From Chondrilla cf. caribensis (Eukaryota; Porifera; Demospongiae; Chondrillida; Chondrillidae): a stretch of 12,500 bases of DNA. The notes below the pieces were generated by a model. That model searched no databases. It saw only the letters and a program-made list of their open reading frames with translations, and had not been told where the DNA came from. The translations under genes were made by a program, and so were the position numbers. Positions 1 to 8,147 of this stretch are shown piece after piece (position 1 is the first letter of the stretch; each line of letters begins with the position of its first letter). Where the stretch lies: assembly GCA_964020155.1 (NCBI GenBank), contig OZ026560.1, positions 212,501 to 225,000 on the forward strand. The letters are read 5' to 3'.

Positions 1-1835
1 TGCTCTCACTGTCTGGACTACACGGCTTCTTACTCCCGGGAGGATATTCCTTGGAGGACCGTTTTCTTCTGTGACTGTGAGATAGGGAGTCTGCCATCAT
101 GGTGCTAGCGGTCGGGGTCATTGTGCTGCCAGACGAGATGATGTGCGAACGAACCTGTGATGGCGTATCGGGGAGAGAGCGAGGACTGCTGCTTGTCTTC
201 TCAGTGCTTGATAGAAAGCGGGGAGTGGCTGATGGACTGGGATTGATGGCAAGCGAAGGCTTGGTGGAGACGATGTGAGTTGTGATGGCGGGAATGTGAG
301 TGGGTTGGTCCACTGAACGAGAGGGAATTTTAATTTTAGCGTCCATCCTGTGATCGGAATGCTCCTTGGAGTGGGCATCCCTGTGCACGGGAGGTTTGTG
401 GTCTGCGGCAGGTGTGTGCTGACTGCGCTGGTGGTGGCGGTGAGTTGAGTGATGGGGACGGTGGTGATCTGATCCCGGTGGATCGTGACGATGGGTCCTG
501 CCGGTGGAGGATTGTTCGGCTCCTCCCACAGCAATGGTATGAGCTTGCACTTTACATCGGTTTTCCTCTGCTCCTGACTTGTCACCAGTTGGCCTGGGAC
601 TAGCTCTGTGGGTGGGGTCAGTACTACGATGGGTGGGGTCAGTACTACGATGGGTGGGGTCAGTACTTCGATGGGTGGGGTCAGTACTTCGATGGGTGGG
701 GTCAGTACTACGATGAGTGGGGTCAGTACTTCGATGGGTGGGATCACTGCTACGATGGGTGGTGTCAATACTTTGATGGGTGGTGTCACTACCACGACTG
801 GAAGGATTGTTACCCCCATGGACCAGGTCAGCGATTGGAGAGGATTTCCTCTTTCTGCTCTTAGAAGACAGTGAACCAGACCCAGAGCTGTCGCTGGAGT
901 GCCCATCTTCTCGAGACTTCTGGACTCCACCCCCAGTGAGACTGTAGCCAACGGTTGCAGCACCGTCTTTGGAGATGACAAGATTCTCACCTGCACCTGG
1001 GACGGTGAAGTTGGGATGAGGGTTAGTGGACGAGTGTTCCGGGGAAGCTGTCAGAGTGGAGGAGGAGTCGCGATCATCCTCGTGAACATTGCTGACGCTG
1101 GGAAGGTTGTCAACTTGATACCTACTTTTCTTTCCAGGACTCCGGGACTCTGATGTCTTACCAGACGGCTCGAGAGAAGGAAGGGACTTCCCCACATCAC
1201 CCGTACCAGATGTACTGTCCTCTTCAGGGACTTTCTGTAATTGAGGGAAAAGCAGAGCAGGGACTTTCCCCTCCTCCAGTGTCGTGATACTAGGACCAGA
1301 CATCACGTTGTCCGGTTTCTTCACTGTTGTACTCTCTTCTTCATCACACGGGGAGCGGGTGGTCACCTGCGAGGTGTCCATCTCAGCAAGTCCCTCGGAG
1401 GTATCTCGTGCAGGGATGGAGCCGAAGATGGAAGTGGTGAACTCAGTTCCCTTGTTGCTGGTATTCGGAGCAGGGGTACTTGATGTGGTGACAGCTGAGG
1501 AGGAAGACGTGGTCTGGATGGTGGAGTGAACCAATTGGTCGTCGTCATCGCTGATGTCAGAATAATTAGTGGAGGCATCCGTTTTGGGAACCTGGAGTGT
1601 GTTGGGATTGGGGACAGCTGATACCAATGGTGACAGCGTTGATGTGGTTTCCGTGGTTGATACGGTAACAGGTGTCTCAGACGATGCTGTAGACGTTTGT
1701 ACTTCTGCACTGCTGCTAGCCGCTATGCTCCCTGTCTCCTTGTCATCATCATCAATATTGACAGTCTGGTTGTCCCCTTCTGAGCTGTAGAGGTTGTGCA
1801 GGACAAGCTGGCACTCCCCACTGGAGCCTGTCAAC
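1..1835 (-). CDS. Long 3' exon (partial, open to the window edge) of a low-complexity, Ser/Thr/His-rich, probably nuclear protein
   Basis: One frame stays open from a splice acceptor (pyrimidine-rich tract ending CCCCAG, then GTTGACAGG) to base 1: 611 codons plus one base. It enters in phase 2, matching the upstream microexon. The peptide begins LTGSSGECQLVLHNLYSSEG, followed by an acidic NIDDDDKE patch and a long Ser/Thr-rich stretch with SDISDDDDQ. Next come SPGKKSRYQV, a KSRKRKSSP basic cluster, nine RSTDPTH-type heptads, a His-rich block (about ten His in 27 residues around THRHDPPGSDHHRPHH), and a second basic cluster HRRKRSSKEYPPGSKKP near the edge. The two basic clusters look like nuclear localisation signals. 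No globular or catalytic domain is visible and I do not recognise the family. A regulatory or scaffold protein of chromatin or transcription is inference from composition only. Long ATG-started frames on both strands here are shadows caused by the repeats and lack of stops. The stop codon lies outside the window. Confidence 0.72.
608..796 (-). repeat. Nine-copy 21-bp tandem repeat coding for RSTDPTH heptads
   Basis: Nine contiguous 21-bp units run from 608 to 796; the plus-strand form is ATGGGTGGGGTCAGTACTNCG with small changes. On the minus strand each unit encodes Arg-Ser-Thr-Asp-Pro-Thr-His. The copies at 608-733 differ only at synonymous positions (Arg CGT/CGA, one Thr ACC/ACT). The three at 734-796 have diverged in sequence (Gln for Arg, Ile or Ser for Thr, Thr for Pro). 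The period is a multiple of three, so all frames stay open on both strands. Confidence 0.9.
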
Positions 1836-1899
1836 CTGGGGTGAGGAGGGAACACCGCTTGACTGATGATACTTCATGCACACATGAAGGATGTGCGGT

Positions 1900-1903
1900 C
1901 ACA

Positions 1904-1946
<43 letters not shown>

Positions 1947-2042
1947 GCACACACGTGCACACACCCACACCCCACACACATACAAGTGCACAACACACAC
2001 ACACACACATACACACATACAAGCGTATAACACATACACGAA

Positions 2043-2073
<31 letters not shown>

Positions 2074-2129
2074 TACACACATACAAGTGTTATAACACAT
2101 ACACAAAACACACACACACACAGATACAC

Positions 2130-2189
<60 letters not shown>

Positions 2190-2194
2190 TACAC

Positions 2195-2261
<67 letters not shown>

Positions 2262-2263
2262 CA
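1900..2263. repeat. Long (CA)n microsatellite with interruptions, in intron 3 of the leftward gene
   Basis: About 360 bp of nearly pure CA on the plus strand, broken by short interruptions (AACACGCAC, ATACAAGTG, ATACACG, AGATACACAA). It reads (GU)n in the leftward pre-mRNA and lies about 65 nt inside the start of the last exon's upstream intron. The 60-190-aa Thr/His or Cys/Val open frames here are repeat artefacts. Confidence 0.95.
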
Positions 2264-2497
2264 AGATGGAAACCATTATGACTACCTCCAACATTAATCT
2301 CATTATCACAACATTTGAGATCATCCTTATTGTCACATGTTATATATTCAATTATATCACACACAGTAACTGGTGTAAATAGAACAATCATTAACAACCT
2401 CCTCCTAATTCAGAGTGATAACATCACATGTACTCACAGTAACTTCATACTCTAAATACAACATCGCATAGTTGAGCTTGTCCTGTTACAGGGATAC

Positions 2498-2537
2498 CTG
2501 AACCAAGGGGTCCCACGCGTCCGACAGGCCACAAACA
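2498..2537 (-). CDS. 40-nt microexon of the leftward gene
   Basis: The minus strand reads CTAAC (branch-like), then TTTGTAG, then a 40-nt exon ending TTCAG, then donor GTATCC. The exon is 1 mod 3 long, exactly what is needed to join the phase-1 end of the 6469-6226 exon to the phase-2 start of the 1835-1 exon. The joined peptide reads VFVACRTRGTPWFRLTG without a stop. This Cys/Trp/Phe-containing piece is unlike the low-complexity flanks and could be the core of a small folded element spread over three exons. Extending to the next upstream AG brings in a TAA in frame, so the short exon is the best choice. Further exons of length 0 mod 3 in the 3.7-kb intron upstream cannot be excluded. Confidence 0.6.
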
Positions 2538-3284
2538 CTACAAACGTTAGTTATGATAACACTATCAGGTCCCCTCAGGTGTGGGTTACACCAACACCTT
2601 CCCAGTGGCATCTGGATATCCGGTTTCACCTCAGCCTGGCAGGAGCCAGCACAGCAGAGGACAAAGAGGGCAACAATCCACACTCCTTATATGGACAACC
2701 ACAAGTTTACATGAGGTCATCCAAGGGCGGGGCTGCTATACAAACACACCCACTTACTTAACATCTGTTGTAGCATTATCGGAGACAAAAAGTCACCCTT
2801 GGTAGGTTTCAATCAGTCACCATAGTTACAGTTGCAAAATTTACATAGTGTTACTATTTATAGCAACACATCACATTTAAGTTATTCAATTAGCCTGTAC
2901 TTTGGATAGGGCTATGAATGAGATTACAGCCCCAACTGCTAGACTATCCTCCCACAGGGTAATTAGTAATGCTAACACAGCAAGCCAACACTACACATAG
3001 CACACACATGCGGAAATGTCTTCACAATGTGACGGCCAACAAGAAACTATGTAGATGTTACATAACTACACGTACCCTATCCACTGCAAACACAGTTCTA
3101 CAACATGAGGTGTCATCTGGGTTGTAGGCTTACACACTGACACACAGGGAACAACCTGATGATACAAAATGAAACTAATTACTTCATCAAAAGGAATACC
3201 AATGAAAATGTGATTAGATCGTTTTCATGAACTGTGCAATGTAATAGCTAAGTTTACGCAGCTTAACAATCATATATAGTGCAA

Positions 3285-3300
3285 GTGTGTGCGTGCGTGC

Positions 3301-3338
<38 letters not shown>

Positions 3339-3381
3339 ACGCGTGTGTGTATGTGCCTGTGCGTGCGTGTGTGTGTATGTG

Positions 3382-3414
<33 letters not shown>
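3285..3414. repeat. (GT)n microsatellite, opposite in orientation to its two neighbours
   Basis: About 130 bp of GT on the plus strand with GTGCGTGCGTGCGCG and ATGTGCCTGT interruptions. The block GTGTGTATGTGCCTGTG occurs twice. In the leftward pre-mRNA it reads (CA)n, whereas the arrays at 1900-2263 and 3768-4150 read (GU)n. Confidence 0.93.
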
Positions 3415-3419
<5 letters not shown>

Positions 3420-3767
3420 AGATGAATGTACATTCACACATGGGATAGCCAATAGTCCTGGTATGCAAATGAACTGTAAACTGAAGGTGTGCTCCAGGCC
3501 ATAGTTTGGTAAACATGGGATATAGGGGGTTCCCCTTTAGGGACACCTGGCCAGCATATCATCAGGAAAGAGTGCATATAGTGTGCGTCTATTAGTACTA
3601 GAAGTGAGCAAGCTACAATCCATCAACAGGTTGATATAACAATTTGCCAAAATTAGCAACTGACTCTCAACCTGTGTGTAAACACAGTACAATTAACACA
3701 GGATGTAGATAAATACACTAGATGCTATGTATACACACGAAGAAACGAGTATGTATAAACCAACACA

Positions 3768-3792
3768 CAGACACAGACACACACACACAGAG

Positions 3793-3853
<61 letters not shown>

Positions 3854-3949
3854 TGCACGCGCACACACACACACAAATGTGCACGCGCACACACACACAC
3901 ACACACACACACAAACGTGCACGCGCACACACACACACAAATGTGCATG

Positions 3950-3987
<38 letters not shown>

Positions 3988-4093
3988 TGCACGCGCGCAC
4001 ACACACACACACAAACGTGCACGCGCGCACACACACACACACACACACAAACGTGCACGCGCACACACACACACAAACGTGCATGCACGCACG

Positions 4094-4126
<33 letters not shown>

Positions 4127-4150
4127 ACACACACTCTCTCACACGTACAC
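3768..4150. repeat. (CA)n array with eight regularly spaced ACGTGCACGCGC islands
   Basis: CA tracts are interrupted by AAACGTGCACGCGC-type islands beginning near 3851, 3877, 3915, 3941, 3985, 4015, 4051 and 4077. The second and fourth carry ATGTGCA in place of ACGTGCA. Island pairs 1-2, 3-4 and 7-8 are 26 bp apart, suggesting dimer units amplified as a higher-order repeat. Nearly the whole stretch alternates purine and pyrimidine. Open frames up to 262 aa over this array are artefacts. Confidence 0.93.
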
Positions 4151-4860
4151 ACACTCACTTAGGAGGTGCCCATTCGTGTTGGCCCAAGTCAATAAGAGAT
4201 CCAGAGTACGTCTTTCCTCTCCACTTGACACTCACCACAAGTACACCTACAGACGGGCAGGAGGTGGGCGAATGGAGGGATAAGCAATTGAGCAATGGTG
4301 CACAATCAAACGGTCATCACAACTGTTACGAACCCCCAGTCACGCAGTCAACACACACATCACATCATACATTCCAATACATCGATCACCACTGCTTCTA
4401 CTGTAACGGAGGAATGCGGGCTAATGGAATGTACACGAGGGCCATGGCTAGCAGGGAATTCCTGACATTCTGGATGGGATCTATTTTCAATGGAAATGGT
4501 ATCACCAGGCGGTAGGGGTTGCTCGGGATGAGTGAGAAAATGGCTTCACAAAGACATTTTCAAACTCCGATAAGTAAGTTGCAGCAGTGGAATGTGAACA
4601 AGGCCAACATGGTCTTCTCCACTAGCATCCATTTGGAAGTTGGGATGACAAGCATGGGTCGCTAAGTGGCCCCACTACGAACAATCATCCAGTGGGTCTG
4701 GATCACAGGCTACGAGGAAAGAATACAAAATCATGTCCTTTGGCCTCGGGACACTCCATTTGAGCTCAAATCAGAGTAACTATATAACCTTGATACAGCC
4801 CTACGCAGTCTAGAAATACTGTTCTTTGCCCTAATAAGATTACACATCCTGATATATCCC

Positions 4861-5076
4861 TTGGTAGTGCTCCCATACACTAGTATACAGTCAGACCTCT
4901 TCACAACATCACCCTTGGTAGTGCTCCCATACACTAGTATACAGTCAGACCTCTTTACAACATCACCCTTGGTAGTGCTCCCATACACTAGTATACAGTC
5001 AGACCTCTTTACAACATCACCCTTGGTAGTGCTCCCATACACTAGTATACAGTCAGACCTCTTTACAACACCACCC
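4861..5076. repeat. Four-copy 54-bp minisatellite
   Basis: Units start at TTGGTAGTGCTCCCATACAC at 4861, 4915, 4969 and 5023, each exactly 54 bp. Differences are tiny: CTCTTCACAAC in unit 1 against CTCTTTACAAC in the others, and a CACCACCC end in unit 4. The unit contains ACTAGTATAC and AGTCAGACCTCTT. Because 54 is a multiple of three, both strands show repetitive open frames, but there is no splice context, so I regard it as intronic non-coding DNA. Confidence 0.95.
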
Positions 5077-6225
5077 TTAGTTTCTTCACTACTGTGCCCT
5101 TGTAACAAGTACAATTACACCTGGGTGAGCACAGTGTATCCACACCCACAAGACATATTGTTGGAAACAGATTACCCATCTGAAAGGTGCTATTACAAGA
5201 AGCTGTCTCCGAATGACCCTTAGGGAAATGTTAAGTAAAATTCACCAGCGTTGAGGATTCGATGAGCATTTGATGTACTTCTGTGTACACACAACCGACC
5301 CCTTCAATGCTACACACAGGTATCTAACTAACACACTTGAGACTTATCATGGGTGGTTTCAAAAGTTGTCTAACGTACCGCTTCATTGTAGAATAGACGA
5401 AGCGTAAACTTACAGGAATACATAGCCACAAATATATCCGCACGCATATTCGGTAGTGATAGTGTCCAGGTGTAGTGATGTCAAAGCTTTACAATGACAT
5501 CAGAAACTTTTATCCTACCTGGACAAAAACTGAGTTCAGGTTGTTGGCCTTGATGGCAGAAGTAACAATAGGGGAGATAGCGGACACTACATCTGTATGT
5601 ACACCTGTAACCGGATGACTCAAGGAGTTGCTGTCGACTACATTGCTGACAATCTAATTGTCAACTGTAAAATAGCTGAGGATCATTCCACAAGGAGTGT
5701 CATACCATTGCCGTGACTATTCAATACCTCATCACCTGATAGGAACCCTAGGATTAGGCAACATGAACTGAATTCTTCCAAGTGTGTACTGGGAAGCCAC
5801 ACTGGCCGACACCTATGCGCATGTAATCCATACCAGCAGATACAAGGAATTGTGTTTGTAATTGCATAACATAACAGGTTGTATGGCTTCACCAGTGAAA
5901 TGGAGGCTACACCATTAGTGAAGCCAGGAATGCATGTAGGTACAAATTAGGTAAGGCCGTATCCTATTGAGAAGCTCACTAAAAGCAAAGTAACTACCTG
6001 CCCACAGACCAAAGGGCTCACATCAATGGCTTGGCTCTTTACCAGCACAACAACAATGATCTCATGACAAGGGCAATAGCTGTACAACACAAATGAATTA
6101 CACACATGATTGCATTCTGCCATTCTAACCCATGCCCTATTGCCTCCTGGGACAGATCATGGGCAGTCACCATAAAAATAGTCACCTCGGGATGATAGAA
6201 CTGTGTTAGTGTATGCTGTAAGTAC

Positions 6226-6469
6226 CTTTAGACTCCTGGCACACGGTAGCAGGCAGTGTGAAGTTGGTGCCAGGCTCTAGAAGGGGGTCGTCTTCTTGCA
6301 ATGCTGCGGCCACCGGGATTGTGCTCGAGCTCATGCCGAAATGTGGATACATTCCGGACTGCCAGGGCCAACCAAACTGGAGGGAGGCAGCGGCTGCTGG
6401 GCTTAGTACTGGGGGTCCGGTCACTGGATTCGTCACTGAATTTATGGAGCCACCAACTGGTTTGAATGC
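6226..6469 (-). CDS. Exon 2 of the leftward gene: Pro/Ala/Ser-rich segment with an aromatic cluster
   Basis: The minus strand shows acceptor TTGCTGTCTCAG then GCATTC, and donor CTAAAG|GTACTT. The exon is 244 nt, enters in phase 0 and leaves in phase 1. It reads AFKPVGGSINSVTNPVTGPP, then VLSPAAAASLQFGWPWQSG, MYPHFGMSSS and a tail with EDDPLLEPG and CQESK. The Pro/Ala-rich composition with a Trp/Phe/Tyr/Met cluster (FGWPWQSGMYPHFG) resembles a short linear interaction motif embedded in disorder rather than a folded domain. It joins exon 1 directly (Gln-Ala junction) over a 145-nt intron. I do not recognise the family. Confidence 0.68.
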
Positions 6470-6614
6470 CTGAGACAGCAACATGCACAATGATCATGTA
6501 CACAACAGGTCTATGAATATCATTAACTAGCATAAACAAAATAAATATTCAGTGTTATGAAAAGCAAAGGTAGACATGACATGTACCAGCACGACTGTTT
6601 GTTTTTCCACACAC

Positions 6615-7121
6615 CTGACCGCTGGACATCACTTGGATCTCGGGAGACATGGGGTCCTTCGGGGACTCTGGACTGATTTCCCCAGGTGTTTCCGTCTCCA
6701 TGGTTTCTACAGTGTTGGTAGTTGTATTAGGCTCTGGTTCGGCCCCGCAATTGCTCTTTGGCTCCTCTTGTAGTTTGAGTGTTGTCCCATCTTCCTCTCC
6801 CTCTCCCTCACTGTCATTCTCTTTCAAGGATTCGTCGATAGCCATCTCACTTCCATCTGATTTGTCATTTTCCCCATCTTCTTTACCATCGGTGTGGATC
6901 ATCATTGAAACCCCATCTCCATCATCGCTTTCGTCACTCTCTCCTACGTAATGATTTGTCTTACTGTTGGCAAAGGGCAAAGGTATCGGACGCGATGACC
7001 CCTTTGTAGGCTTTTCTTCTTCATCCAGTGTTCCAGACGGGGACGTGGATGATGACCTTGGAGGTCGATACGGTTTCCTATTGTTATTGCTCCCATTTGT
7101 TTGAGGTTGTAACACTTCCAT
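6615..7121 (-). CDS. First coding exon of the leftward gene: acidic, disordered N-terminus
   Basis: An ATG at 7121 opens 169 codons ending in a CAG|GTGTGT donor in phase 0. The start MEVLQPQTNGSNNNRKPYRP is followed by an SSSTSPSGTLDEEEKPTK stretch, RPIPLPF, then long runs of Asp/Glu/Ser (GESDESDDGDG, ENDSEGEGEEDG) and a Thr/Pro-rich tail with SPESPKDPMSPEIQ. No signal peptide or membrane segment is present. The composition suggests a disordered, heavily phosphorylated, acidic nuclear protein. Reading through the donor meets a stop after 19 more codons, so the splice is preferred. An upstream coding exon cannot be excluded, but the ATG lies at the border of the promoter-like region shared with the rightward gene. 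Confidence 0.68.
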
Positions 7122-8058
7122 AGTTTGTTACAAACTCCACAGCCAAACTAAATACAACAAGATAGAATATGAAATGCGACTATTATTTTCACAATAGGGG
7201 CAGTACTAAACATTTGAAAGTAAAAGTCTTTCCTGATATATACAGACCTCCTAAATGGACGAACTTCAGTAATTTCATAAACAAGTTATTACAGCCGCAG
7301 CCGAACGACCGTATTCGTACACTTATCACTCATTGGGGGTGTAGAGTCGGGAAGCCGTACATAAACGGTTACCTAGGTGATGGTATGGAACGTGACACTC
7401 GTGGGAATGCAGGGAAGCCATGCAAGGTAAATTTCTTCAAAAGATCGTTTTTAGCACAATAAACCGGAAGCTCCTTCTTCGTCCTCTCTACCTGTTACTT
7501 TACATTTTAAAGCTAACAACGCTAGCCACGCAAATCGAATCGGCTGAACATTTTACCTTTTCACTAGCCATTACACGCTCATTCACAACAGTTTCACGAA
7601 TAAAAGGTCAAACTCGACGCGCTTTACGGGGAACAGAACTGTACCGAGACAACACGATAAAAAGCTACAAACAGGACAACTCACGTATTTTCGAAACTCC
7701 GATAGCTGCAATACGTTCTTGTAACAAAATACGAACTATTCGAGACAGTCTCTAACACTGATTAATACCATAGACACACTTTCGTCACAATTCAACTAAA
7801 TCCCAAAATTTCTCTTTCGAAACTAATCCTCAACAATAACTCTTCGAGTTCGTTAAAGAAAAACAACAAATCCAAAGTCTTTACGAACTCTTTCGTTGGG
7901 TCACTCTTCGGGAACACAAGGGGAAGTGTTGGTATGCTTGGCCACCCACAATAAAGGCAACAATATTGCTGTACCATTAGATGGACTGCGGTCGAAGTAA
8001 CACTTGGCGGCGGTGAACATCAAAGGACATGGGATATGGTCAGTTATTCATGAGTTGG

Positions 8059-8070
8059 TGACGTCACGTG
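8059..8070. promoter_or_regulatory. CRE (TGACGTCA) overlapping an E-box (CACGTG)
   Basis: TGACGTCACGTG contains a full palindromic cAMP-response element at 8059-8066 and a canonical E-box at 8065-8070, sharing two bases. It lies about 80 bp upstream of the rightward ATG. CREB/ATF-type bZIP and Myc/Max/USF-type bHLH proteins bind these sequences in animals. Occupancy here is not shown by sequence. Confidence 0.55.
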
Positions 8071-8105
8071 GAATGCAGCGCCGTACTGTTTTGGTATTTC
8101 GGAAC

Positions 8106-8134
8106 GCCCGCCAATATTTACAGTCTTGGCGGGC
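8106..8134. promoter_or_regulatory. Inverted pair of E2F-like GCGGG elements with an internal CCAAT box
   Basis: GCCCGCCAA at 8106-8114 and TTGGCGGGC at 8126-8134 are perfect reverse complements with an 11-bp spacer. CCAAT lies at 8111-8115. TTTGCCCGCCAAG on the minus strand resembles an E2F site, and a further TTGGCGG is at 8004-8010. The pair ends 13 bp before the ATG, so it may lie at the transcription start or in the 5' UTR. E2F control suits a replication-coupled histone chaperone. Confidence 0.5.
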
Positions 8135-8147
8135 AAATTGAAGAAAA

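Larger units (their letters stand above)
2538..6225 (-). other. Intron 2 of the leftward gene (about 3.7 kb)
   Basis: The intron runs from donor GTACTT at 6225 to acceptor TTTGTAG at 2538 on the minus strand. It contains the opposed dinucleotide arrays at 3285-3414 and 3768-4150 and the 54-bp minisatellite at 4861-5076. In the remaining stretches (2538-3284, 3415-3767, 4151-4860, 5077-6225) I see no convincing exon, RNA gene or transposon terminus on either strand. Small phase-neutral exons could still be hidden here. Confidence 0.55.
7122..8147. promoter_or_regulatory. Shared upstream region of two divergent genes (candidate bidirectional promoter)
   Basis: The ATG codons of the leftward gene (7121) and the rightward CAF-1-like gene (8148) point away from each other across 1,026 bp with no convincing exon. 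The region is richer in CpG than the introns and has no TATA box near either start. Recognisable elements sit at the rightward end: TTGGCGG at 8004, the CRE/E-box at 8059-8070 and the GCCCGCCAA/TTGGCGGGC pair at 8106-8134. Open frames at 7169-7462 and 7420-7755 (plus) look random. Whether one promoter drives both genes is inference from layout. Confidence 0.5.

Noticed and set aside
118..996. 292-codon minus-strand frame rich in TPPIVVL repeats
   Set aside because: It is a shadow of the 21-bp repeat region; the frame continuous with the upstream spliced exons is a different one, carries synonymous-only repeat differences, and stays open over 1.8 kb.
1120..1145. KKSRYQV in the long exon as a WNK/SPAK-type docking motif
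   Set aside because: The known motif is RFx[V/I]; Tyr replaces Phe and no WNK kinase domain is visible.
1363..1710. 115-codon minus-strand frame rich in Arg/Pro/His
   Set aside because: It is an out-of-frame reading of the long minus-strand exon.
1796..2397. Several Thr/His or Cys/Val repeat proteins on both strands
   Set aside because: They are translations of a (CA)n microsatellite lying in an intron.
3693..4515. 262-codon plus-strand frame and others over the CA array
   Set aside because: They are driven entirely by the dinucleotide array; the non-repeat tail has no recognisable content or splice context.
4731..5223. Repetitive 18-residue-unit proteins on both strands
   Set aside because: The 54-bp period is a multiple of three, which keeps frames open; no splice sites or start context support translation.
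6615..6660. MSPEIQ near the end of exon 1 as a sign of Capicua
   Set aside because: A six-residue match in a disordered region without an HMG-box nearby is not evidence.
7169..7755. Two overlapping plus-strand frames (97 and 111 codons) between the divergent genes
   Set aside because: They show no family resemblance, poor start contexts and a position within the promoter-like region; they look like chance open frames.
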